Shown: in pieces, positions 10,445 through 22,800 of the stretch | How the letters are laid out: each line of letters begins with the position of its first letter | Position numbering within the stretch: position 1 is the first letter of the stretch | NCBI RefSeq assembly: GCF_032854445.1 | Contig: NW_027018356.1 | Location: 1 to 35,954 of the forward strand | DNA length: 35,954 bases | Source of the DNA: Liolophura sinensis | Taxonomy: Eukaryota; Mollusca; Polyplacophora; Chitonida; Chitonidae | Direction of reading: 5' to 3' | Translations under genes and position numbers: made by a program | The notes under the pieces: generated by a model | The model's database searches: none | What the model saw: only the letters and a program-made list of their open reading frames with translations | What the model was told of the DNA's origin: nothing

Positions 10445-11760
10445 TTATTATTATTATTATTATTTTTTTTTTCGATTTTGTTAGCAGCAGAACTCCAACA
10501 CCGTTCAACATAGAAGTTTAAAATTTTGCACACACAATCTAGAGGAAATTTTCTAGGGGTATATTTTTTTTTTTTTGCTATGTCACGTGGTTCGGCCGCC
10601 ATATTGGATTTTGAGTAAAATCTTTAAAAATCTTCTTCTCCAGAACCACTGAACCGATCGTTCTCAAATTTAACATGCAACTAGTAGGTCAGGAGTTCTT
10701 CAAAGTTTGCGAAAATGGTTCACTTCCGGTCAAAACTCTGGAAGCTCGCCATTGGTCGAATTTGTGACGTCACAAAAAGTTCTCAAAGTTCAAATGTTCT
10801 CAACGTATTCTGATGTATCTTGACCTGCTGATTCCGAATCTGCTTGTATTTTTTGCATATCTGTGTAACTTTTTGAGATATCAGCCAAAAAATCAATAAA
10901 GTTACGTAACTTCAATGACCTGTAACTCGAGAACTAGGACAGCTAAAAACGTGCAACCTGCACGAAATTGTAGCCCAAGACATGCTCTTTCGAGCATTCG
11001 TCAACGGATTTGAGCTCCGATCAAAAGTTTTTTCGCTACAAGCGTTTAAATGACAACACCGTTTTTTGTTTAGAAAAAGGTGGGAATCCTATTGCTTTAA
11101 CATGGAGTTAGATGGGGACTGGACTGGGTTTATAGTATTTGACCTGATGCTTTCGGCCACACTGTCCGTGATCTCCCGAAACAGTTGTAGGATGACATTG
11201 ATTCCAGATCCCATCTATCTCCAGTACTCTATTAGAAGGCGTAGAGATCTAACTACAACAGCAAATGACATGGACCTGTAAAAGTTAGCTTTGTTTTGCG
11301 CAGACCTCGCCCTCTTTACTATACGTTAAACAGGCCAGGGTGATTGACAGATATGGACATGTGAACTGGTCCAAGAGCTGACTTTCCAACGATGGCCGAG
11401 CTATCAGTGGAGCAGTGAGTCTGTGCATGGCATGTCGTGGACTGAGATGTGAATGTACAAACAGGCTACTACACTGGTCGTGTTTTTGCCTGATTTCTTA
11501 CAATTAGCGTGCTAAATCTGCCAAGGAACGACCGTTTTTCACTGGGCATAGCGTAGCATCATTAAGGTCGCCGATCTATATCAGGGAATGCAAATGACCG
11601 GCCGACTGCATCAGTGACAAACGGTGTAAGGTCGCAAAGAAACTTTGAAAGCCGTGTTTGTGGAACATGTATCCTTCGAACAAAGATCATAAAGGGGAAA
11701 ACGTCATCGATCCGATCCGGGATCCCGGCCTAGGATCTGCTATTCGCAGATCCATTCTAG
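10445..11760 (+). repeat. Array unit u7, 1316 bp, simple A type
   Basis: Spacer of TTA repeats and a T-run with no hairpin. The body starts with the TCGATTTTG subtype seen in u1 and u9. The central part matches u0 (AACTAGGACAGCTA, TTTATAGTATTTGA, CGAAACAGTTGTAGG). CRE at 10765-10772; terminus intact. Confidence 0.85.
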
Positions 11761-11939
11761 TTATTATTATTATTATTTTTTTTTTTTCACCGACTTTGTT
11801 CGCATGGAAACTTTTTTACTGTTCAACATACAGGTCTGAAATTTTGCACACATATTTTGGCGGTGAATATCTCGGGACAAATTCTCCACTTTTTTGCTAT
11901 GTCACGTGGTTCGGCCGCCATATTGGATTTTGTGTAAAA

Positions 11940-11971
<32 letters not shown>

Positions 11972-13078
11972 ACCGATCGTTCTCAAATTTGACATGCAGC
12001 TAGTAAGTTGCGAGTTCTTTAAAGTTTGAGAAAATGGTTCACTTCCGGTCAAAATTCTGGAAGCTCGCTATTGGTCGAATTTGTGACGTCACAAAAAAGT
12101 CTCAAAGTTCAATTGTTCTTAACGTATTCTGATGTATCTTGAACTGCTGATTCCGAATCTGCTTGTATTTTTTATATATCTGTGTAACTTTTTGAGATAT
12201 CAGCAAAAAACTCAAAAAAAGACGTAATTTTAATGACCTGTAACTAGACAACTATGACAGCTAGAAATGTGCAACCTGCACGAAATTGTAGCTCAAGACA
12301 TGCTCTTTCGAGCACTTGCCAACGGATTTGAGCTCCGATCAATAGTTTTTTCGCTACAAGCGTTTAAATGACAACACCATTTTTTGAATAAAAAAAGGTG
12401 GGAATCCCATTGCTTTAACATGGAGTTAGATGGGGATTTAACTGGGTTTGTAGTATTTGATCTGATGCTTTCGGCTACACTGTCCGTGATCTCCCGAAAC
12501 GGTTGTACGATGACATTGATTCCATTTCACATCTAACTCCAGTATTCTATTAGATGGCGAAGAGATCTAACTACAACAGCAAACGACGTGGACCTGTAAA
12601 AGTTAGCTTTGTTTTGCGTAGACCTTGTCCTCTTTACTATACGTTAAACAGGCCAGGGAGATTGACAGATATGGATATGTGCCCTGGTCCAAGTGCTGAC
12701 TTTCTAACGATGGCCGAGCTATCAGTGGAGCAGTGAGTCCGTGCATGGCAGGTCGTGGATTGAGATGTCAATGTACAAACTTGCTGTTACACTGGTCGTG
12801 TTTTTGCGTTATTTCTTACAAATAGCGGGCTAAATCTACCAAGAAACGGCCGTTTTTCACCGGGCATAGCGTAGCATCATTAGGGTCGCCGATCTATTCG
12901 AGGGAATACAAATGACCGGCCGACTGCCTCAGTGACAAACGGTGTAAGGTCGCATGGAAACTTTGAAAGCCGTGTATGTGGAACATGTGTCCTTCGAACA
13001 CAGAACATGAAGGGGAAAACGTCATCGATCCGATCCGGGATCCCGGCCTAGGATCTGCTATTCGCAGATCCATTCTAG
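11761..13078 (+). repeat. Array unit u8, 1318 bp, simple A type
   Basis: Begins with the TTCGCATGGAAAC subtype, also seen in u5, u12 and u13. CRE at 12084-12091. Diverged in the middle (AAAAAAAGACGTAATTTTAA near 12214). Terminus intact; no spacer hairpin. Confidence 0.85.
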
Positions 13079-14448
13079 TTAGGGATCCCGTTCTCCCGAA
13101 CGGGATCCCTTTTGTTATTGTTCTGTTTTTTCTTATTATTATTATTATTATTATTTTTTTTTTTCGATTTTGTTAGCAGCAGAACTCAAACACCGTTCAA
13201 GACAGAAATTCCAAATTTTGCACACATAATCTTGTGGAAATTTTCTAGGGGTATATTTTTTTTTTTTTGGCTATGTCACGTGGTTCGGCCGCCATATTGG
13301 ATTTTGTGTAAAATCTTTAAAAATCTTCTTCTCCAGAACCACTGAACCGATCAATGTCAAATTTAACAGGCAACTAGTAGGTCACGAGTTCTTTTAAGTT
13401 TGCGAAAATGGTTCACTTCCGGTCAAAACTCTGGAAGCTCGCTATTGGTCGAATTTATGACGTCACAAAAAGTTCTCAAAGTTCAAATGTTCTGAACGTA
13501 TTCTGATGTATCCTGAGCTGCTGATTTCGAATCTGCTTACATTTTTTACATATCTGTGTAAGTTTTTACGATATCAGCAAAAAACTCAAGAAAGTGACGT
13601 AACTTCAATGACCTCTAACTCGAGAACTATGACAGCTAGAAATGTGCAACCTGCACGAAATTGTAGCCCAAGGCATGCTCTTTTGAGCATTCGTCAACAG
13701 ATTTGAGCTCCGATCAATAGTTTTTTTGCTAGTAGCGTTTAAATGACAACACCGTTTTTTGTGAAGAAAAAGACGGGAATCCTATTGCTTTAACATGGAG
13801 TTAGATGGGGACTGGACTGGGTTTGTAGTATTTGACCTGATGCTTTCGGCTACACTGTCCGTGATCTCCCGAAACCGTTGTACGATGACATTGATTCCAT
13901 TTCCCATCTAACTCTAGTACATTATGGCGTAGAGATCTAACTACAACAGCAAACGACGTGGACCTGTGAAAGTTAGCTTTGTTTTGCGCAGACCTCGTGC
14001 TCCTTACAATACGTTAAACAGGCCAGGGTGATTGACAGATATGGACATGTGCCGTGGTCCAAGTGCTGATTTTCTAACGATGGCCGAGCTATCAGTGGAG
14101 CAGTGAGTCTGTGCATGGCAGGTCGTGGATTGAGATGTGAATGTACAAACTTGCTGTTACACTGGTCGTGTTTTTACCTTATTTCTTACAAATAGCGGGC
14201 AAAGTGTGCCAAGGAACGACCGTTTTTCACTGGACATAGCGTAGCATCATTAAGGTCGCCGATCTATTCGAGGGAATGCAAATGACCGGCCGACTGCATC
14301 AGTGACAAACGGTGTAAGGTTGCAAGGTAACTTTGAAAGCCGTGTTTGTGGAACATGTGTCCTTCGGACAAAGATCATGAAGGGGAAAACGTCATCGATC
14401 CGATCCGGGATCCCGGCCTAGGATCTGCTATTCGCAGATCCATTCTAG
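13079..14448 (+). repeat. Array unit u9, 1370 bp, with one spacer hairpin
   Basis: One hairpin repeat at 13081-13131, followed by TTA repeats and the TCGATTTTG body start. Closest to u1 along most of its length. A short deletion after TACATTATGG (about 13925) removes part of the ATTAGATGG segment present in the other units. Confidence 0.85.
13081..13131 (+). repeat. Spacer hairpin repeat, single copy (u9)
   Basis: One stem-loop (13082-13109, 28 bp, shorter loop form) immediately after CTAGTT, with the TTTTGTTATTGTTCTG tail also seen in the second copy of the u2 block. Confidence 0.9.
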
Positions 14449-15767
14449 TTCTTATTATTATTATTATTTTTTTTTCACCGACTTTGTTAGCAGCAGAACT
14501 TTAACACCGTTCAACATAGAGGTCTCAAATTTTGCACACATAATCTGGCGGAGATTTTCCAGGGGTATATTTTTCTTTTTTTTCTTATGTCACGTGGTTC
14601 GGCCGCCATATTGGATTTTGTGTAAAATCTTTAAAAATCTTCTTCTCCAGAACCACTGAACCGATCGTTTTCAAATTTATCATGTAGCTAGTAAGTTACG
14701 AGTTCTTTAAAGTTTGAGAAAATGGTTTACTTCCGGTCAAAACTCTAGAAGCTCGCTATTGGTCGAAGTTATGACGTCACAAAAAGTTCTTAAAGTTCAA
14801 TTGTTCTGAACGTATTCTGATGTATCTTGTGCTGCTGATTCTGAATCTGGTTGTATTTTTTGCATATCTGTGTAACTTTTTGAGATATAAGGAAAAAACT
14901 CAAAAAAGTTACGTAACTTCAATGACCTGTAACTCGAGAACTATGACAGCTAGAAACGTGCAACCTGCACGAAATTGTAGCCCAAGACATGCTCTTTCGA
15001 TCAGTCGTCAACAGATTTGAGCTCCGATCAACAGTTTTTTCGCTAGAAGCGCTTAAATCCCCAAACCGTTTTTTGTTTAGAAAAAGATGGGAATCCCATT
15101 GCTTTAACATGGTGTTAGATGAGGACTGGTCTGGGTTTGTAGTATTTGACCTGATGCTTTCGGCTACACTGTCCGTGATCTCCCGAAACGGTTGTAGGAT
15201 GACATTGATTCCAGTTCCCATCTAACTCCAGTACTCTATTAGATGGCGTAGAGATCTAACTACAAAAGCAAACAATGTGGACCTATAAAAGTTAGCTTTG
15301 TTTTGCGCAGACCTCGTCCTCTTTACTATACGTTAAACAGGCCAGGGTGATTGACAGATATGGATATGTGCCCTGGTCCAAGTGCTGACTTTCCAACGAT
15401 CGCCGAGCTATCAGTGGAGCAGTGAGTCTGTGCATGGCAGGTCGTGGATTGAGATGTCAATGTACAAACTTGCTTTTACACTGGTCGTGTTTTTGGATTT
15501 TTTTTTACTAGTAGCGGGCTAAGCCTGCCAAGGAACCACTGTTTTTCACTGCGCATAGCGTAGAATCATCAAGGTCGCCGATCTATTCGAGGGAATGCAA
15601 ATGACCGGCCGACTGCCTCAGTGACAAAGGGTGTAAGGTCGCATGGAAACTTTGAAAGCCGTGTATGTGGAACATTTGTCCTTCAAACACAGAACATGAA
15701 GGGGAAAACGTCATCGATCCGATCCGGGATCCCGGCCTAGGATCTGCTATTCGCAGATCCATTCTAG
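14449..15767 (+). repeat. Array unit u10, 1319 bp, simple A type
   Basis: The spacer begins TTCTTATTATT with no hairpin, which suggests a lost hairpin repeat. The first 110 bp of the body resemble u2. CRE at 14772-14779; terminus intact. Confidence 0.85.
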
Positions 15768-17119
15768 TTTCTTATTATTATTATTATTTTTTTTTCACCG
15801 ACTTTGTTAGCAAGGAAACTTTTTTACTGTTCACCATAGAAGTCTGAAATTTTGCACACAAAATCTGGCGGAGATTTTCCAGGGATAAATTCTCCATTTT
15901 TTTTTCATGTCTTGTGGTTCGGCCGCCATATTGGATTTTGTGCAAAATCTTTAAAAATCTTCTTCTCCAGAACCACTGAACGGATCATTTTGTAATTTGA
16001 TATGCAGCTAGTAGGTCACGAGTTCTTTAAAGTTTGCGAAAATGGTTCACTTCCGGTCAAAACTCTGGAAGCTCGCCATTGGTCGAATTTATGACGTCAC
16101 AAAAAGTTCTCAAAGTTCAATTGTTCTGAACGTATTCTGATGTATCTTGAGCTGTTGATTCCGAATCTGCTTGTATTTTTTGTATATCTGTGTAACTTTT
16201 TGAGATATTAGCAAAAAACTGAAAAAAGTTACGTAATTTCAATGGCCTTTTAATCCAGAACTATAAGAGCTAGAAATGTGCAACCTGCACGAAAATGTAG
16301 CCCAAGACATGCTCTTTCGATCACTCGTCAACGGATTTGAGCTCCGATCAATAGTTTTCTCGCTAGAAGCGTTTAAAAAACAACACCGTTTTTTGTTTAG
16401 AAAAATATAGGAATCCCATTGCTTTAACATGGAGTTAGATGAGGAATGGACTGGGTTTGTAGTATTTGACCTGATGCTTTCGGCTACACTGTCCGTGATC
16501 TCCCGAAACGATTGTAGGATGACATTCAGCTATAGAGTACTCTATTAGGTCGCGTAGAATTCTAACTACAAAAGCAAACGACGTGGGCCTCTAAAAGTTA
16601 GCTTTGTTTTCCGCAGGCCTTGTCTTCGATTGGCTATGTTTAGCACTTTGACGTCCCCATGTTATATGATGCATTTTGAATGCATTTGTGACTAGGATGA
16701 ACACACGAACATTGTAAGTATACTACCAGACGTAGCTAGACGTCCTAATCATGAATTTGGACATATTTTTTTCCGGCGACGTACAGTTTTTCGGCATAAT
16801 TGCGATCAAAAGGCGATAAAGCGGAAGTTTTGACCATATTTGGAGGTCTGGTGAGAGATATCCGTTACAGCTGTAAAGCTGAAAATCACTGAGTTCAAAG
16901 CGTTACACATGTACTCTATGTCTGCTAATACTCTTTGATCTATGTCAACAAACACAAGGCATGCACGTTTTCAAAGAATGTCCTAAGGCAGATTTACCAC
17001 ATTCGGCACATTTCCATAAGCTTGCTTTTACAAGGGCCGTGTATTATTGGTTGGGGAAAACGTCATCGATCCGATCCGGGATCCCGGCCTAGGATCTGCT
17101 ATTCGCAGATCCATTCTAG
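15768..17119 (+). repeat. Array unit u11, 1352 bp, A/B chimera
   Basis: Module A is normal to about 16627 and then passes into the second half of module B (about 16628-17054) at GATTGGCTATGTTTAGCAC. The E-box in this unit is altered (TCTTGTGG near 15909). The spacer begins TTTCTTATTATT, as in u4. Terminus intact. Confidence 0.8.
16628..17054 (+). repeat. 5'-truncated module B in unit u11
   Basis: Corresponds to about 6291-6718 of the u4 copy: GATTGGCTATGTTTAGCAC through GTATTATTGGTTGGGG. It lacks the B-box-like motif and the first internal repeat. Confidence 0.75.
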
Positions 17120-18440
17120 TTATTATTATTATTATTATTTTTTTTTCACCGACTTTGTTCGCATGGAAACTTTTTTACCGTTTAACATACAGATCTGAAA
17201 TTTTGCACACATATTCTGGCGGTGAATACCTCGGGACAAATTCTCCACTTTTTTGCCATGTCATGTGGTTCGGCCGCCATATTGGATTTTGTGTAAAATC
17301 TTTAAAAATCTTCTTCTCAAGAACCACTGAACCGATCGGTTTCAAATTTGACATGCTGCTAGTAAGTTACGAGTTCTTTAAAGTTTGCGAAAATGGTTCA
17401 CTTCCGGTCAAAATTCTGGAAGTTCGCCATTGGTCGAATTTATGGCGTCACAAAAAGTTCTCAAAGTTCAAATGTTCTGAACGTATTCTGGTGTATCTTG
17501 AGCTGCTGATTCTGAATCTGCTTGTATTTTTTGCATATCTGTGTAACTTTTTGAGATATTAGCAAAAAACTCAGAAAAGTGACGTAACTTCAATGACCTG
17601 TAACTCGAGATCTGTGGGAGCTAGAAATGTGCAACCTGCACGAAATTGTAGCCCAAGACATGCTCTTTCGAGCATTCGTCAATGGATTTGAGCTCCGATC
17701 AATAGTTTTTTCGCTAGAAGCGTTTAAATGACAGTACCGTTTTTTGTTTAGAAAAAGATGGGAATCTTATTGCTTTAACATGGAGTTAGATGGGGACTGG
17801 ACTGGGTTTGTAGTATTTGACCTGATGCTTTCGGCTACACTATCCGTGATCTCCCGAAACGGTTGTACGATCACATTGATTCCAGTTCCCATCTAACTAC
17901 AGTAATCTATTAGATGGGGCGTAGAGATCTAACTACAACTGAAAACGATGTGGACCTGTAAAAGTTAGCTTTGTTTTGCGCAAACCTCGTCCTCTTTACT
18001 ATACGTTAAACAGGCCAGGGTGATTGACAGATATGGACATGTGCCGTGGTCTAAGTGCTGACTTTCTAACGATGGCCGAGCTATCAGTTCAGCTGTGAGT
18101 CTGTGCATGGCAGGTCGTGGATTGAGATGTGAACATACAAACTTGCTGTTACACTGGTCATGTTTTTGCCTTGTTTCTTACAACTAGCGGGCTAAGTCTG
18201 CCAAGAAACGACCGTTTTTCACTGGGCATAGCGTAGCATCATTAAGGTCGCCGATCTATTGGAGGGACTGCAAATGACCGGCCGACTGCCTCAGTGACAA
18301 ACGGTGTAAGGTCGCATGGAAACTTTGAAAGCCGTGTATGTGGAACATGTGTCCTTCGAACACAGAACATGAAGGGGAAAACGTCATCGATCCGATCCGG
18401 GATCCCGGCCTAGGATCTGCTATTCGCAGATCCATTCTAG
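17120..18440 (+). repeat. Array unit u12, 1321 bp, simple A type
   Basis: Body start at TC (17146-17147). Both regulatory-like palindromes are mutated here: TCATGTGG instead of TCACGTGG (near 17265) and TGGCGTCA instead of TGACGTCA (17453-17460). Otherwise close to u5. Terminus intact. Confidence 0.85.
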
Positions 18441-19754
18441 TTATTATTATTATTATTTTTTTTTCACCGACTTTGTTCGCATGGAAACTTTTTTACCGTT
18501 CAACATACAGGTCTGAAATTTTGCATACATAATCTAGCGGTAAATATCTCGGGACAAATTCTCCACTTTTTTGCTATGTCACGTGGTTCGGCCGCCATAT
18601 TGGATTTTGTGTAAAATCTTTAAAAATCTTCTTCTCAAGAACCACTGAACCGATCGGTTTCAAACTTGACATGCAGCTAGTAAGTCACGAGTTCTTCAAA
18701 GTTTGCGAAAATGGTTCACTTCCGGTCAAAATTCTGGAAGCTCGCCATTGGTCGAATTTGTGACGTCACAAAAAGTTCTCAAAGTTCAATTGTTCTGAAC
18801 GTATTCTGGTGTATCTTGAGCTGGTGATTCTGAATCTGCTTGTGTTTTTGGCATATCTGTGTAATTTTTTGAGATATAAGCAAAAAACTCAAAAAAGTGA
18901 CGTAAATTCAATGACCTGTAACTCGAGAACTATGACAGCTAGAAATGTGCAACCTGCACGAAATTGTAGCCCAAGACATGCTCTTTCGATCATTCGTCAA
19001 CAGATTTGAGCTCCGATCAATAGTTTTTTCGCTACAAGCGTTTAAATCACAACTCCGTTTATTGTTAAAAAAAGATGGGAATCCCATTGCTTTAACATGG
19101 AGTTAGATGGGGACTGGACTGGGTTTGTAGTATTTGACCTGATGTTTCGGCCACACTGTCCGTGATCTCCCGAAACGGTTGTGGGATGACATTGATACCA
19201 GTTCCCATCTATCTCCAGTACTCTATTAGATGGCGTAGAGATCTAACTTCAACAGCAAACGACGTGGACCTGTAAAAGTTAGCTTTGTTTTGCGCAGACC
19301 TCGTGCTCTTTACTATACGTTAAACAGACCAGGGTGATTGACAGATATGGACATGTGCCCTGGTATAACTGCTGACTTTCTAACGGTGGCCGAGCTATCA
19401 GTGGAGCTGTGAGTCTGTGCATGGCAGGTCGTAGATTGAGATGTGAATATACAAACTTGCTGTTACACTGGTCGTGTTTTTGCCTTATTTCTTACAAATA
19501 GCGGGCTAAGTCTGCCAAAGAACGACCGTTTTTCACTGGGCATAGCGTAGAGTCATCAAGGTCGCTGATCTATTCGAGGGAATGGAAATGACCGGCCGAC
19601 TGCCTCAGTGACAAACGGTGTAAGGTCGCATGGAAACTTTGAAAGCCGTGTATATGGAATATGTGTCCTTCGAACACAGAACATGAAGGGGAAAACGTCA
19701 TCGATCCGATCCGGGATCCCGGCCTAGGATCTGCTATTCGCAGATCCATTCTAG
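18441..19754 (+). repeat. Array unit u13, 1314 bp, last unit of the array
   Basis: Simple A type with the TTCGCATGGAAAC body start and an intact CRE (18761-18768). The array ends exactly at the CTAG of this unit (19751-19754), followed by a TTA microsatellite and non-repetitive DNA, which supports CTAG as a real element boundary. Confidence 0.85.
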
Positions 19755-19809
19755 TTATTATTATTATTATTATTATTGTTGTTGTTGTTGTTGTTGTTGT
19801 TATTATTAT
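19755..19809. repeat. TTA/TTG microsatellite at the array edge
   Basis: (TTA)n at 19755-19777, then (TTG)n to about 19800, then TTATTATTATA. Directly follows the last CTAG. It resembles the spacers inside the array but carries a TTG expansion found nowhere else in it. Confidence 0.9.
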
Positions 19810-22800
19810 AATCTAAATATTCTGAATCAGCTTCGTTTTACTGTCTAGCGTACGTCATCGTAGGGACGGAACAACGCCAGTCAGTACAAATTAATACCCC
19901 CACCCCCACCCCACCCCCTATCCACTGCCTCATACGTTTTATAGGACATACAACCACATGTGTTCATAAGGGTGACACCACTCAAACCCTAACACTAACT
20001 CAATACCAAAGTGTTGTAAAAAAAAAGACATGGGCCAGCCGTGTCGTCAGTGAGTTGTCACTGATGGATCGGAACTCTCCGGTGTCATAGGATATAGGAG
20101 TGCGGAAGATTGAAAGGTGGTGCAATTTGACTGGACTGAAATTGTAATCACAAAGAAAATGACACATTTTTCTTTTTGGTACGGCACTATTAAAAGGGGA
20201 ATGGGCATCATGTCCAGAAAACCATACATCTGTCAGCTTAAGTTTTGCATTTACTGAACGCTCCTATACCTCCCATCACCCCCACCACAATCCACTGAAA
20301 CTATCAAACATTTGTGTAAAAGAGGACATGATTAACATAGCTCTTTGAGATTATCCAACCGTAGCTGTTTCCCCACGTCTCCGTTCCATCATGAGTCCCT
20401 TACTCCAATAAACCTATGACCGCGTCTTCCGTGATATTGCGTGCCAAGCGAGCCTTTTAAATATTCACGAACGGATATGAGCACCGTAGTGAATTTAATG
20501 TACCCGTGTTTCCCTGGCAGCTCATCTAGACATCGCTTCAGATTTCTTATCATCCGCCTAGAATATAAATAGGCATTATGAAGACTTCTTACGCCCATTC
20601 CCCGAGCTGTGGAAATGAAATGGACTCTAATGTGGATCTGTTACCCTTGCAAAGAAGACAACCCAGGGTTGATAAGACATGCGGGGTCATTTGAAATTCA
20701 ACGAGCAAAACTTTTTATTGCGTTGAAACTCTTCCAATGGGCAAAAGAAGTAAAAAAAAAACCATCGCTTAATATATAAGACAGTTGCATTTGTCTCTCA
20801 CGGAGATAAATATCTGGAAATTCATGTTTTATTTTATTTTTTCATTTTACGCTTACTGATGAATAGGGAGAAGGTTCGGCAGTTGTCAATTTCCGGTTAT
20901 CTACATGTAAATGTTAACCTCCACAAAATCTTCTCTTGTTCAGTGGATAGAATGCTTATCTCCCCTGTAAAAATAGGCCCCAGGTTTTTAAACGCTACAT
21001 TAATGCAGGTTTACAGATATAGGATAGATATAGAACTGTGGTTCACCAGTTACATTACTCAACTTTAATGTGTATTAAACGACCTTCTTACGAGACACAC
21101 ATTACACTTATAGACGTTCTATCCGGTTTCTTTAATTGAATGCAGGTCTAACCTGATTTCTTGTATACTTATTGGGGACATCAATTCAAGACATTTTTTA
21201 AAATTTTGATATGAAATACATGCATGTTTTTCTGTTTGACCTCCTCTTTTATCTGGAAGAGAATTATGGCGAGAATCTTTGTAATCTTAGCGTAAGAAAC
21301 ATCTCGTTTTAATAGTTTGCACGTCGTAAAGGAAGTAAGAGTGTAATGAAATAAAATAACCCAAATCGCCATTACGTATTGTGTTGTTGGCTAAGCATGC
21401 ATACTGTGAAGAGCTTCTCCTTGTACGACTGTCTCTCTGCACTCTATAGTCCTTTAGTGATAAGTAATGAAAGTTGTCTCGAAAATTCGTCTTGCGATTT
21501 TTGTCCCGAAATATTTATTATGGTTTACGGCTGCTTTAAGGATGTCGCCTAGATTCCACAAAATTATGCCGTTTAGCATGGTAAAAATGTGAATGACATT
21601 TTCGGCCAGGCTGAGTACTGTTAGAGTTATTTCAATCAGCCTTATTGTTACCTGTATACGCTGACTGGAGTTTTCTCCGAGACTGATATCCATATTCGTA
21701 TATTACTTGAACTTGACAGTGACTTCTGGTGTGCCATTACCAATCTGAATTTGTCGTAAATCTTGCTGGGGAGAAATTCACAATGGCGTGGGGCGATATA
21801 GCTGTGCTTCAAACGAGCGTTCTCATCATCTACTGTAACATTGAGGAGGGAGCTGTTTATAAAGTCGTGCCCTTGTCTAACCCAGTTACTCTCATCTCAC
21901 TTCTGTACCCGCATTATTATTGGCAAATCCGACAAGTGAATCTAAATGCAAAGATAGCTACATGAGGTCGGGGGAAGAAAAGCTTTGAGCTGCTCAACCC
22001 TTGCTGGAAAGTAATTTTCTCGCAATGCTGTCTGGAACGGCTTTGTATTCGTTCGGTCAGGATTCGGAGAACATGTCTTCCGGGGAGAAACTTTCAGTAT
22101 ATTAGAACGTCAAGGATTTGATGGATATGAATGCTATTGTGGAACCAGGAGAGAAAGACGGGGTAGAGAAAGACGATAGATAGGTCGGCCGCGAAATGCC
22201 TCGTCTTGTACATTATGGAGATAGCGCACTCCGTTTGGCGGGCTACTTTGACCAACAATCTGCGAGAAAAACAGCTCCCCCATCCCGCCCAAGACCCTCC
22301 ACCTTTACCCTGGAATGTTCTTGTGCTGGTGTTGAATTAAGTAAATGTAGATGTAGAGACAGACGACTGAGCATATTGATCGGTGACGTGATGGTTCTCT
22401 GTTACTACACATAGATTGTTCGATACGACAAGACTGATTGACCTATACAACAACCTTTGGAAGGCAGAAGGTTTCTAGGGAACCTTTGACAGTCCAGCAC
22501 AAGAACAGGCCTCTTTACCTTAATCATGAAGCGAGCACTGCACCGGCCTACGTGTCCAGACGCCTTTCACGTCCAACCGAAAGCTTTTATTCCGGAGAAC
22601 TATGGTGCAGGGCTGAAACCAAGTGATCGGAAAATTAACCGGCCACTAATCCTATTTATTTGATTGTATTCACCAAGCTTCTGGACGAAGAGCCTAGTGG
22701 CAGGGCAATACAGTTCTACCTGAATACCATCTTCTGAATTCCACTACCTTCTCAAATCCGATTTCATCCCTTGACGGAGTCTAATTTACATCTCGTATTT

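Larger units (their letters stand above)
1..19754 (+). mobile_element. Tandem array of a Helitron-like non-autonomous element
   Basis: Fourteen copies (one left-truncated, thirteen complete) of the same unit lie head to tail on the + strand. CTAG ends fall at 894, 2212, 3646, 5090, 6784, 8274, 10444, 11760, 13078, 14448, 15767, 17119, 18440 and 19754. Simple units are 1314-1321 bp; longer ones carry extra hairpin repeats or a second module. Each unit ends with a palindrome, a stem-loop, ATT and CTAG, followed by T. Known of the family: Helitrons lack terminal inverted repeats, end in a hairpin plus CTRR, and insert next to T. Inferred: non-autonomous, because no Rep/helicase reading frame is present. 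The array runs off the left edge of the window. Alternative: a satellite DNA that merely resembles a Helitron end. Confidence 0.65.

Noticed and set aside
17047-17562. 171-codon open frame, the longest in the window
   Set aside because: It begins at a non-ATG codon and runs through the Helitron-like terminus, the TTA spacer (a run of isoleucines) and the next unit. The same stretch is broken in most other units.
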